In this document: positions 18,401 to 27,900 of the stretch, piece by piece | Position numbering within the stretch: position 1 is the first letter of the stretch | Layout: every line of letters starts with the position of its first letter | NCBI GenBank assembly: GCA_023398105.1 | Contig: JAEWST010000140.1 | Coordinates: forward strand, 1 to 43,688 | DNA from: Bacillota bacterium | GTDB lineage: Bacteria > Bacillota > Clostridia > Acetivibrionales > DSM-1351 | DNA: 43,688 nt | Direction: 5' to 3' | Made by a program: the position numbers and the translations under genes | The notes under the pieces: model-generated | Seen by the model: only the letters and a program-made list of their open reading frames with translations | The model's database searches: none | What the model was told of the DNA's origin: nothing

Positions 18401-21400
18401 GCAGTTAGACTTTTTAGTCCATTATTATCCTGTCTTACAATCACAACTACATCCTTAACCAGTTCATGCTTTAAAAGACAGCTTTCTATTTCCCCAAGTT
18501 CAATTCTGTAGCCTCTTATTTTGACCTGATGATCTTTTCTTCCCGAGAATTCTATATTCCCATCAGGAAGCCACTTTGCAAGATCTCCTGTTCTGTACAT
18601 ACGCTTATAAACGCAGTCTACTTCATTATATTCAGTATTTACCCCTAAGCTGTCACCTTGGTTAATATCTTCAAGCTTGCAATTCTGTAGCTTTGCCATA
18701 GAAAAGAATGGATTTAGGACAAATTTTTCAGCTGTAAGCTCAGGACTGTTGAGATACCCTCTTGCTAGCCCATCTCCTGAAATGCAAAGCTCTCCAATAA
18801 CTCCTGTCGGTACTAAATTATTGTCCTTATCCAAAATATAAATCCTTGTATTGGCTAGAGGTTTCCCAATAGGAACATTCTTACCCACAGATTGGTGAGA
18901 CTTGTACTTGTAAAAAGTAGCACAAATAGTGTCTTCAGTTGGCCCATAGCCGTTAATAATACTAATTTTCTCATTAATCTTTACAAATTCCTCAAGAACA
19001 TAGTCTTTTATCCCTTCAACACCCACCAGCATTTTGTTAAGCTTAACGCTGTTCTTGTTTTTCAGAAGCTGCTTTGAAACCTCCCAAAGTATTGTAGGCG
19101 GAATATAGGCAAAGGTTATCTCTTTTTCAATAATTGTTTTGCATAAGCTTCCAATATCAGAAACCATATGCTCTTCAAAAAGCACCAGTGTGGCACCAAA
19201 GGCTAAAGGAAGGAAAAGCTCACCTACACTCACATCAAAAGAAATACTTGTTAGGCTTAATGCTTTATCCTTTACACAAATACTATCATCAAAGGTATTA
19301 TTTATGCAGAACAAGAAATTTAACAAAGAATGATGTTCAACTATTACTCCCTTTGGCTTGCCAGTTGAACCCGAGGTATAAATTACATATGCAGCATCTG
19401 AAGGCTCAACCTCCACATTTAGTTTTTCACCCTTATCAATATAAAGCTGCTGTTCTTCAAGGCTTATTATTTCCACACCTGTTTGAAGATTTTCCAACCT
19501 ATCGCAGTATTCTGACAATGTTAATACTATCTTTGCACCGCTGTCGTTGAGCATATATTTTATTCTGCCATCAGGATTAATAGGATCAATAGGAAGATAT
19601 GCTGCTCCTGCCTTCAATACTCCCATAATTCCTATCATTAGTTCTAATGTTCTATGTACATTTATTGCAACGATAGCTTCTTTATTTATTCCCCTGTCAT
19701 TAAGCATTTGTGCAATGCAGTCAGACCTTCTGTTTAGTTCATAGTAGATAAGCTTCTGCTCGCCTATTTCAACAGCAACTCCATCAGGGTTTTTTAATGC
19801 ATTTTCTTCGAACAATTTATGTATAGAGGTATTTCTAGGATATTCAAAACTAGTGTTATTAAACTCTGAAACCACCAATTCCTGTTCATCCTGTGACATT
19901 ATAGTTATATCTTTTATCAAAATTTCAGGATTCTTTGTAACTGTATCAAAAACATTTATAAAATGCTTTACCAGTCTTTCTACAGTTTCTCTTTTAAATA
20001 ATTTTGTGCAGTATTCCATATCAAATTTAATTTTCTTACCAGCCTCAAGATTTTGAACAGATATATTGAGGTTTAAATCAAATTTAGAAATATTGTTTTC
20101 AAACCCTATCTGCCCAAATTTGAGTCCTTCTGTCTCTAGCTTGAGCTTTTCTGTATTCTGAAGGGTAAGCATAGTGTCAAACAGAGGTGTTCTGCTCATA
20201 TCACGTTTAATATTAACTTTATTAATTAGGTCTTCAAAAGGATAATCACTGTTTGCAAATGCTTCAAGAGCAATCTGTTTTACTTCTTGTAAATATTGTA
20301 CAAAAGTTTTTTCTGAGCTTGGATTACTCCATAATGCAACAGTATTCACAAACATACCGATAACATTCTGCAGCTCCTCCATTTTTCTATCTGTAATAGG
20401 AGAAGCCACTATAATTTCTTCCTGTCCAGTATACTTTGATAGTAGCACTTTATATGCACTCATAAGCACCATATATAAAGTAGTCCCTGTATTTTCAGAG
20501 AGCTTTATTATTCTTTGGCTTAGGTCATTGTCGGCCTCAAAAATAACTCTGTCACCTTCGAAGCTCTGAATAGAAGGCCTTTGAAAATCAGTTGGCAACT
20601 CCAGTACAGGTATCTCTCCTTCAAACTTCTTGAGCCAATATGTTTCCTGTTTTTTAATATTTTCTGAACTTAACTGCATATTCTGCCAAAGTGCATAATC
20701 AGCATACTGAATATCTGGTTTCTTTAATTCCTTGCCAAGGTAAATCTGAACAAGCTCTTTGTCAAATATAACCGAAGACGTTCCATCTGTTACTATGTGA
20801 TGCATATCAACAAATAATATATGCTTCTTGTCAGATATTTTTATTATTTTAGTCCTGAAAAGCGGTGCTTTTTGCATGTCAAAGGGTTCGACAAAGGCTT
20901 TCAGAAGTGACAAAAGCTCTTCCTCTTGAGTGCATGCAAGCTCATCAATTTCAAATTCAACCTCTTTGTCTACTCTCATTACAGGTATATTGTCCTTAAT
21001 ATGAAAGGACATTCTGAAGGCATCGTGTCTATTGGCAATAACCTTTACTGCACTTTTTAGTCTCTCAATATCAATACTGCCTTCTATAGATATTGCCATT
21101 GGCATGTTATAGCTGTTTCCGATTCCTTCAAATTTATCCATTATATACATTCTTTTTTGGGCAGAGGATAGAGGATAATACTCTCTTTCATCTGCTCTCT
21201 TAATATTTTGAACTAGAGCTTCCTTCTTTATATTATCGTTGCTGTCTAAAAACAATGAAAGCGATGAAATAGTACAATACTCCATAATATCGTCTACATC
21301 AATCTTGATACCAGTACTTTTTTTGTATGCATTTGCAATTTGTATAGCAATTATTGAGTCTCCACCCAATTCATAAAAATCATCCTTAATATTAATTTCA

Positions 21401-23538
21401 TCGTAGCCAAGAGCTGTGCACCAAATACTTCCGATAAGCGTTTCAGTATCGGAATATATGCCATCTTCTTTTCCAAGCAATTTGAAGCTTTTGCTTTCTG
21501 CCAGTCTCTTATTATCCTGACAACTTTCAGTGAGTATTTCTGCTTTCTCACCCATTTGCTTGTCAATTAGTTCCTTTATCTGCTCCATCAGTTTTGAATC
21601 CTGTTGCATAGCTTGTATTATGCTGTCTGTAGCAATAATACTACTGTTTTCAGGCATATCAATCCAACACCTTTTTCTCTCAAAGGGGTATTCTGGCAGA
21701 CTTATTCTTTTAGCCGTGTTGTTTTTATAAATCAAATTAAAATCCAACTCAATGCCACTGACATATGCTTTGCATAAATCACTTAAAGCAGTTCTCTCTA
21801 TTTTAAACGTATTATTAGCTTCATCTATTAAAACTGAAGCGGCTTCATCAAAGGCTGAAGGTTCAACTATAGGTTCTGTTGCTTTTCCTGAGAAATATAT
21901 TGCATTTTCAGAGTATGTTTTAATGCCCTCGTTTATCAGTTTATCAAATGCCGCTGACAGCTCCTCCTTGTTGTCAAACACTAATGCAAGTCGTATTTTA
22001 TAGTGCCATCTTCCAGTGTTTGCACTATAGCACATATCATTAACATTAATTTCAATATTTCCTTTAATAAGCTCATTATATTTAATTATCAACTGTTTCA
22101 GGGAATTTTCATTTTTTGCTGATAAAGTTAGAATATTAGCTTGAAACTCTTTTGTTTGCTCATAAGGGTCATTTTGCGGAGCTTCTTCAAGGATTATATG
22201 ACAGTTTGTTCCGCTCAAACCAAAGGCACTTACTCCACACCTTCTTGGAAAATCTTTATTCCAATCAGATAGTTCACTGTTTACGTAAACAGGTGAAGCT
22301 TCAAAGTTGATTTTTCTGTTTGGCTGCTTAAAATGCAGACTTGCAGGTAATTTTTTATTTTTAAGAGATAATACTGATTTAATAAGTCCAATAATGCCTG
22401 AAGCACAATCAAGATGTCCTATATTGGTTTTAACTGAGCCAATAGCACAAAATTGATTTCTATCAGTGTACGTTCTATAGGCTTTGGTAATCCCATCTAT
22501 TTCTATAGGATCACCCAGCTCAGTGCCTGTGCCATGAGCTTCTATGTAGGATATTGTTTGTGCATCTACTCCTGCATCCTCCAATGCCGAAATAATTACG
22601 TCCCTCTGAGCCTGAGCATTTGGTGCAGTTATACCTATAGAGTTACCGTCCTGATTTGTAGCTGTTCCCTTAATTACTGCATATATGTTGTCTCCATCCC
22701 GAAGTGCCCTGCTCAAGGGCTTTAAAATAACTGCCGCCACCCCTTCGCCCATCCCTGTTCCGTCTGAGCTATCATCAAATGTTCTGGCTCTTCCATCAGA
22801 GGATTCAATTCCAAGCTTTTTACTACTCTTAACTGGAAGTAAATTTATTTTTACACTACCAGCTATTGCAACATCACATTCCATATTTCTTAATGCCTTA
22901 CAAGCGAGATGTACTGCTACTAGTGATGATGAACAAGCAGTATCAATACATATTGAAGGACCCTTTAAATCAAGCAAATAAGAAATCCTGCTTGGAATTA
23001 TAGAAGAAAGATTTCCTGGGAGTGCATCAATTAACAGCTCTGGATTCACTTTTTCAATAAGCCTTTTATAATCAAATAAAGCATCTGCACTATATCCAAA
23101 ATATATACCTGTACAACTACTTTTCAGCCTGTCATTGCCATATCCCGCATCTTCAACAGCCTGCCATACAGTTTCAAGAAATATTCGTTGTTCTGGACTC
23201 ATTAAGCCAGCTTCTTTAGGAGATATTTTGAAAAAACTATAATCAAATTTATCTATCTCTTCTAAATATGAACCGTTATTATATCCTTTGCTCTGCTTTT
23301 TGACTCCAACCAATTCTGCAAATATATCAGCATCCTTTTGCCTTGATTTTGGAAAATCATCAACGCAATCTCTTCCTTTTATAAGATTTTCCCAAAACAT
23401 ATCAATATTTTCAGCCATAGGAAGTCTTGCAGCCATTCCAATAACAGCAATATCTTTTGTAGTTTCTTCTTTTATCATATTATCACTTGCTGTGTCAGTC
23501 TCAACCAGTTGCTCAAATATTAATGAATCTAAATCCAT
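15442..23538 (-). CDS. Hybrid PKS-NRPS: KS-T-C-A-T with tandem C39/BtrH_N-like tail
   Basis: This 2698-aa protein starts with a ketosynthase (about residues 28-455) that has DTACSSSL (Cys about 201), EAHGTGT (about 331) and NIGHLD (about 369). The usual KS-AT and post-AT linkers follow (LPEYPFERKRCW), but no acyltransferase and no GHSxG motif. A carrier (DFYELGGDSI, about 723), a condensation domain (HHIVTDG, about 910), an adenylation domain (YTSGSTGKPKG about 1384; specificity residues by eye D-V-G-Y-L-G-G-I-C, not assigned) and a second carrier (FFDLGGDSI, about 1807) come next. The last ~800 residues are two copies of an unusual domain (from about 1915 and 2355), each with HRSLPLC, DEYYLPNKWAY, HFVHSS and YGYDN. 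There is no thioesterase, KR or epimerase. It begins 29 bp after the MFS gene and probably accepts the chain from the 4018-aa synthetase. Confidence 0.93.
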   Translation of the reverse strand: MDLDSLIFEQLVETDTASDNMIKEETTKDIAVIGMAARLPMAENIDMFWENLIKGRDCVDDFPKSRQKDADIFAELVGVKKQSKGYNNGSYLEEIDKFDYSFFKISPKEAGLMSPEQRIFLETVWQAVEDAGYGNDRLKSSCTGIYFGYSADALFDYKRLIEKVNPELLIDALPGNLSSIIPSRISYLLDLKGPSICIDTACSSSLVAVHLACKALRNMECDVAIAGSVKINLLPVKSSKKLGIESSDGRARTFDDSSDGTGMGEGVAAVILKPLSRALRDGDNIYAVIKGTATNQDGNSIGITAPNAQAQRDVIISALEDAGVDAQTISYIEAHGTGTELGDPIEIDGITKAYRTYTDRNQFCAIGSVKTNIGHLDCASGIIGLIKSVLSLKNKKLPASLHFKQPNRKINFEASPVYVNSELSDWNKDFPRRCGVSAFGLSGTNCHIILEEAPQNDPYEQTKEFQANILTLSAKNENSLKQLIIKYNELIKGNIEINVNDMCYSANTGRWHYKIRLALVFDNKEELSAAFDKLINEGIKTYSENAIYFSGKATEPIVEPSAFDEAASVLIDEANNTFKIERTALSDLCKAYVSGIELDFNLIYKNNTAKRISLPEYPFERKRCWIDMPENSSIIATDSIIQAMQQDSKLMEQIKELIDKQMGEKAEILTESCQDNKRLAESKSFKLLGKEDGIYSDTETLIGSIWCTALGYDEINIKDDFYELGGDSIIAIQIANAYKKSTGIKIDVDDIMEYCTISSLSLFLDSNDNIKKEALVQNIKRADEREYYPLSSAQKRMYIMDKFEGIGNSYNMPMAISIEGSIDIERLKSAVKVIANRHDAFRMSFHIKDNIPVMRVDKEVEFEIDELACTQEEELLSLLKAFVEPFDMQKAPLFRTKIIKISDKKHILFVDMHHIVTDGTSSVIFDKELVQIYLGKELKKPDIQYADYALWQNMQLSSENIKKQETYWLKKFEGEIPVLELPTDFQRPSIQSFEGDRVIFEADNDLSQRIIKLSENTGTTLYMVLMSAYKVLLSKYTGQEEIIVASPITDRKMEELQNVIGMFVNTVALWSNPSSEKTFVQYLQEVKQIALEAFANSDYPFEDLINKVNIKRDMSRTPLFDTMLTLQNTEKLKLETEGLKFGQIGFENNISKFDLNLNISVQNLEAGKKIKFDMEYCTKLFKRETVERLVKHFINVFDTVTKNPEILIKDITIMSQDEQELVVSEFNNTSFEYPRNTSIHKLFEENALKNPDGVAVEIGEQKLIYYELNRRSDCIAQMLNDRGINKEAIVAINVHRTLELMIGIMGVLKAGAAYLPIDPINPDGRIKYMLNDSGAKIVLTLSEYCDRLENLQTGVEIISLEEQQLYIDKGEKLNVEVEPSDAAYVIYTSGSTGKPKGVIVEHHSLLNFLFCINNTFDDSICVKDKALSLTSISFDVSVGELFLPLAFGATLVLFEEHMVSDIGSLCKTIIEKEITFAYIPPTILWEVSKQLLKNKNSVKLNKMLVGVEGIKDYVLEEFVKINEKISIINGYGPTEDTICATFYKYKSHQSVGKNVPIGKPLANTRIYILDKDNNLVPTGVIGELCISGDGLARGYLNSPELTAEKFVLNPFFSMAKLQNCKLEDINQGDSLGVNTEYNEVDCVYKRMYRTGDLAKWLPDGNIEFSGRKDHQVKIRGYRIELGEIESCLLKHELVKDVVVIVRQDNNGLKSLTAYVVSEGNPSISELKKHLGKELPDYMVPAFFVMLDCIPMTSNGKVDRNALPEPDRTVGTGTQYIAPASSTEEKLVLIWQSVLDIDKVGVNDRFFDLGGDSIKAIQVVSSVNQEFNVDLPASKLYSNPTVREIAEFIYEYLESESISTKPEEIEQNETYEGSDGVKQLDQQIAQELIEDNENRSLVCGKQDGYPISLEHNVIVQREITTYLHRSLPLCAILTYDKYMPWYYSNFIQIFSFMDRTGGLFIDYIEPCRCAVEVMHIVNLAYHLLKQHKENIIDFVVEKINLGYNLIMFVDEYYLPNKWAYRKTHFVHSSMIYGYDNEKKQFMAIGFDQNMMFGKIVFDYNDFEDAYESGKIHYKETAPWCELSAIQLIRQNNFDEEYPYSNERFLMELEEYLFSKGDTRRLYSFMYKDNNAVFGIGVYDAAIQNLENLYSGKATIDYRAMHFIWEHKKGIYDRIGYSISRNKLSGEIIELHKEYLKVVDLSNNIRLKSLELENSGIKASTLSANLEMLINNILQMVKELKKADYDILLRIYKQLELELNEPEVQQLNNCINEESDFCVNETCRHSKQVINTSEGLLLKGISEPNKNQLLSDNSSQVQKMDKRIEYLSHIGAKKSDTSLCDISTEYPQMLELKVKMQLDITTYLHRSLPLCIILAYDKYLPWYYSRFIQIFSFKDDRGFSELNYVEPRDCSSEIMDMVCLGYNLLDKVDNIIDFIIERINRGYYLIVNIDEYYLPNKWAYNKNHFVHSSLIYGYDNIAEQFKAISFNKDMLFTMMTFTYAQFVEAYNNGKIHYKKSAPWCESSAIQIVRPKDFEAAFPFSNDRFMRELSSYIFSAGDGERLYTFEYPRDKVVYGIEVYDILIKDLEGLLQGKTIMDYRGIHLLAEHKKLIYERLEYLISKNALTGNIVELKEAYNEVVNLANAMRLIALEFSYKVTDTSSLKNNSNIIAIIEMVRELKATEYDILLKIYRQLELDLKMGQ

Positions 23539-23567
23539 ATTTGCCTCCTTAGTTCTTAAAATCTATT

Positions 23568-24869
23568 TTAACTTGCATTAGCTTGACTCAGTGATTCAGA
23601 TTTTTCTTTTTGGAACATTTCTGATTTCATAAACTCTCTAAACACCTTGTTTTTAGATGCAATTATTCCAAATATAAGCAAGGCTATTCCTGAAATTCCA
23701 GTTATATAATGCCATGAAAATTTTTCCATTAATAATCCATACAACCACATACCTGGTGGTGCTGTAATATATAGAGCTGACATAAACACCCCGAAAATTC
23801 TAGCCCTCATTTCTGCTGGAACCTGCAGTTGAAAATATGTAATCATCGGAATGTTCTGAACGGCATTAGCGGCTCCGAATATTAACAGTATAATTCCGAA
23901 AAGCATAGTAAGAACCCATTTTGAACCATTTTCAAAAACAGCTGCTTCTGGAAATACACACGCAGTAACCATTACAGCCTGTATAGTGAATAATACAAAA
24001 AATCTTTTTAATAATGGGCTTGTATTCTTGAAGGATGAAACAACTAAAGCACCAATAATTGTGCCGATAGCACAGGAAGCCTGAATAAACGAAAGCTGTA
24101 TACCTGAAACCTTCAATATATTGTAATTAATAAATGGCAATATCATTTGAAGAAATGGCAGTAAAACAAAATCAGCCCCTGCCGCAAATATTAAAAAGAA
24201 TGCAATTGTTCTGTTTTCTATTAAATATTTATATGTCATTATTAAATCAGTGATATATTTTCTTTTTTCAATCAAATTTACTTTTACTCTTTCATCAATG
24301 ATAAACTTAATAAAGATTTCCGAAATTCCAGAACCAATAAATAAAATACCATTAATTAGCATTATATTATTTATACCAATTAAACTGTATAAAATAGCTC
24401 CCAAAACAGGTCCTGCTATATCAATTACAGCTCCAATTGATTGAAGTGCAGAATTAAGCTTTGGTACTGTCTCATTTTTGACAATGCTTGGTATTGATGC
24501 ATTACATGCTAGTGCAAATACTGACTGTATTGTACCCAACAATAAAACATATACGCCAAATATCATAATATTATTTGGATTCATTTTTAATACTATAAAG
24601 AACATTAATATAGATAATCCACTTATGATATCTGTAAATACCATAATCTTTTTCTTGTCATGTCTGTCTACAAAAGCCCCTGCTACTAGATTGACTATTA
24701 TTCTAGGTATTATTGACAAGCCTACAATAAATGAAAATGTGGCCGCACTTCCTGTAGTATCAAGAACGTAAAGACTCAGTGCGAAACTAAATACACTTGA
24801 ACCAAGGGAAGAAACTAATCTTCCCAGTGCCAACAAAATAAAATTTTTCCTATACATTTTATTTTCCAC
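23568..24869 (-). CDS. MFS exporter (EntS-like MFS_3 family)
   Basis: This 433-aa integral membrane protein has about 12 hydrophobic segments, an MFS A-like loop motif (AGAFVDRHDKKKIM, about residues 63-76) and the conserved VPAEMRARIFGV stretch (about 354-365) seen in the MFS_3/enterobactin-exporter type. It probably exports the peptide made by the two flanking synthetases, using the proton gradient. It is sandwiched in the same operon, 42 bp after the first synthetase gene and 29 bp before the second. The preferred start is the GTG at 24869, because AGGAGG lies 4 nt before it; the next ATG (24857) would be 16 nt away. The C-terminal tail (KSEMFQKEKSESLSQANAS) is hydrophilic. Confidence 0.92.
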   Translation of the reverse strand: MENKMYRKNFILLALGRLVSSLGSSVFSFALSLYVLDTTGSAATFSFIVGLSIIPRIIVNLVAGAFVDRHDKKKIMVFTDIISGLSILMFFIVLKMNPNNIMIFGVYVLLLGTIQSVFALACNASIPSIVKNETVPKLNSALQSIGAVIDIAGPVLGAILYSLIGINNIMLINGILFIGSGISEIFIKFIIDERVKVNLIEKRKYITDLIMTYKYLIENRTIAFFLIFAAGADFVLLPFLQMILPFINYNILKVSGIQLSFIQASCAIGTIIGALVVSSFKNTSPLLKRFFVLFTIQAVMVTACVFPEAAVFENGSKWVLTMLFGIILLIFGAANAVQNIPMITYFQLQVPAEMRARIFGVFMSALYITAPPGMWLYGLLMEKFSWHYITGISGIALLIFGIIASKNKVFREFMKSEMFQKEKSESLSQANAS

Positions 24870-24911
24870 TTATCCTCCTAAGGTCTACGAATAACCTTGT
24901 AACTCAGTTTT

Positions 24912-27900
24912 TTATTTTCTCTGCATTATTGCTGCATTTATAAATTTGATGTAATTCTCACCCAGCTCTTTTATCTTTGCAGACTTCAATATGGTATTAT
25001 TGAAATCAAAATGTATAACAGGATGTCCGTTAATTGTATTGAAATCTATCACTAAATCAAAACAATCAAGATAGCTTGCTAAATTTGAATTATTATTAAT
25101 ATTAACAAATAGCATTATTTCATTATTTAGCCTCTTAATATTCTTTGTGCTAATGCTTTTTATTTGTAAAGTATCAGAGCCCATACTAGCTCTAACTCTA
25201 TTTGCAAGTTCAGCTAGCTGCTTTGCTCCAGAAGTATCAATTTTAACAGGGCACAATTCTTCTCCCTTACCTATATTAAGGCAAATCACTGACTGTTTTG
25301 TAATCTGATGAAGAAGATGAACAAGCAAGGCTATCAAAACATGCTCTGCTTCATAATCACTACAGCCTTCCAATCTCTTTATGTTATCATACATATCCTT
25401 CCTGAATTGATAGCCAAAAGAAGATGCCACCGCCTCAACTGATGCTTCATTTTTAAAGTATTCATCAGTTAAAACAGTTTTAACAGGAGCTACGCTTTCC
25501 TTGTTATTGTAAATACTGTCTATAAACTGAGCAAGGCTTGATATTGATGGGTTTGTAAACAAATCAGTTATTTTAATAAGGTCTTTATACTCCTCTTCCA
25601 GTTTAGAGTGCATACTGACAAGCAGAAGTGAATTCCCACCTAAATCAAAGAAATTATCATTAATACCAACTGTATCAACGCTTAATAATTCTTTCCATAA
25701 TGCTTCCAACTTCTTCTCTGTTGCCGTCTGAGCTGCTATGTACTCTGTACCAGTATTAATTTTTATTCCTTCAGGTTTTGGCAGAGCTTTTCTGTCTGCC
25801 TTTCCATTTGAAGAAAGGGGTATTTTGTCAAGCTTGATGAAATATGATGGAAGCATGTACTCTGTTAAATTACTTGCTAGAAATGCTCTCAATTCATTAA
25901 CAGCAAGCTCTTCATCTGATACATAATATGCACATAAATACTTACTGCCGTCTTTATGGTCAATTGCTGCTACTACAGCATCCTTTATAGCAGTATGCTT
26001 CAGAAGCTCCGCTTCTATCTCGCCCAGCTCTATTCTGTTTCCTCTGATTTTCACTTGGAAATCAAGTCTTCCAAGATACTGTATATTACCATCAGGCATC
26101 CACTTTGCCAAATCACCCGATCTGTACATTAACGGATAATTTGTAGTTGAATAAAAGGGATTAGTCACAAATTTTTCGCTAGTAAGCTGATCTCTATTCA
26201 GATAGCCCCTTGCCAATCCATCCCCTGCTATACATAATTCTCCAGGAACTCCAATAGGACAAAGCCTGTTGTTTTTGTCTATAATATAAAGATGAATATT
26301 GTCTATTGGCTTTCCAATTGGAATTTCCTCATACTGCTTGTCTATTGAGCAATCAAAATAGGATACATCTATAGAAGCCTCAGTTGGTCCATACAGATTG
26401 TGCAGCTTTGTTCCATTCTCTCTTAACAAAAGCCGATTAAATCTGATTACCTGCTGTGCCCCTAAAGCCTCACCACTTGCAAATACCTGCTTCAGTGTCT
26501 TTAGTCTTTTTAAATCCACTTTTCCGTCTATATACTCTAAAAACATATTGAGCATTGAAGGTACAAAGTGCATAGTTGTAATTTTGTGCTCCTCTATAGC
26601 TCGCACTATTGCCTCAGGATCCTTTTCCCCACCTGGCTCCAAAAAGTGTACAGCCGCTCCGTTTAAAGCCCACCAAAACTGTTCCCACACTGATACATCA
26701 AAGGTATAGGGAGTCTTTTGAAGAATTACATCTCCTTCAACTACAGGATACATTTTCTGCATCCAGTTAAGCCTGTTTATAAGTGAATAATGCTCTATAA
26801 TAACACCCTTTGGAGTTCCTGTTGAGCCAGAAGTATAAATTATATATGCAGGATTGTGTGGTTTATTAACGCTTTCACAGTCTTTGGCAGGACAAGCAGT
26901 ATATAAGTTTTCGTCATTCAAATTAACTAGCTTTTCCTCTGATATAAAGCCCTGTTCAGTTATCCAACTCACAAATTTTTCTTGAGTAATGAGCAGCACT
27001 GCTTCGCTGTCTTCAAGCATAAATCTTATTCTGTCTATCGGATAGTCTGGACTTATTGGAAGATATGCAGCTCCTGATTTTAGCACTGCCATTAATGCGG
27101 TGCTCATTTCAAGAGAACGTTCCATCAGCACAGCTACTATTTTTTCTGCACACGCCCCTTTTTCTCTAAGAGTATGAGCAAGTTTATCTGACCTTTCATC
27201 AATTTCACCATAAGTCAGACTGCTACTGCCAAAGGAGACTGCTGTTTTATTGGGTATTCTTGCCGCTTGCTGCCTAAAGAGCCTGTTAATTGTTGCTTCC
27301 TTTGGATACTCTGCCTTTGTATCATTAAACACCTTTAATATCCTATTTTTTTCCATATCAGAAACCATATCAATTTCTTCAATTCTCTTTTTAGGATTTA
27401 AAGCCATAGCTTCAAGTATTGTAATAAAATGGCCTGCCAAACGAATAATAGTTTCTTCTTTAAATAAAGAAGTACTATATTCAAGGTTTAACCTTATATC
27501 CTGATTGGCTTCAACTGCTTCCATTGTCAAATCAAATTTCGATACGTTGTTTTCAATATTATAGCCGCTAAACTTAAGCCCTTCTATCTCCATGCTTGGA
27601 ACTCCCATATTCTGAAGTACAAACATGGTATCAAATAGTGGATTTCTGCTTAAATCTTTGTTAAGCTTGAGTTTACTCACCAATTCTTCAAAAGGATAAG
27701 CCTCATTTTCAAATGCTTCTATTGATCTTTCTTTAACCTCAACAAGAAACTCCTGTATGCTCTTTTTGCCCTCTGGCTTATTTCTTATAGCAACTGTATT
27801 TACGAACATTCCTATAATATTATCCAAATCAGCATGTTGCCTTCCCGCAGTAGGACAGCCTACAACAATATCCTCCTGGTCTGAGTACTTGGAAAGCAGA

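Noticed and set aside
19134..19550. Plus-strand open frame of 138 codons inside the PKS-NRPS gene
   Set aside because: It is antisense to a clear adenylation domain, has no ribosome binding site and no protein-like motif; the minus-strand frame explains the sequence.
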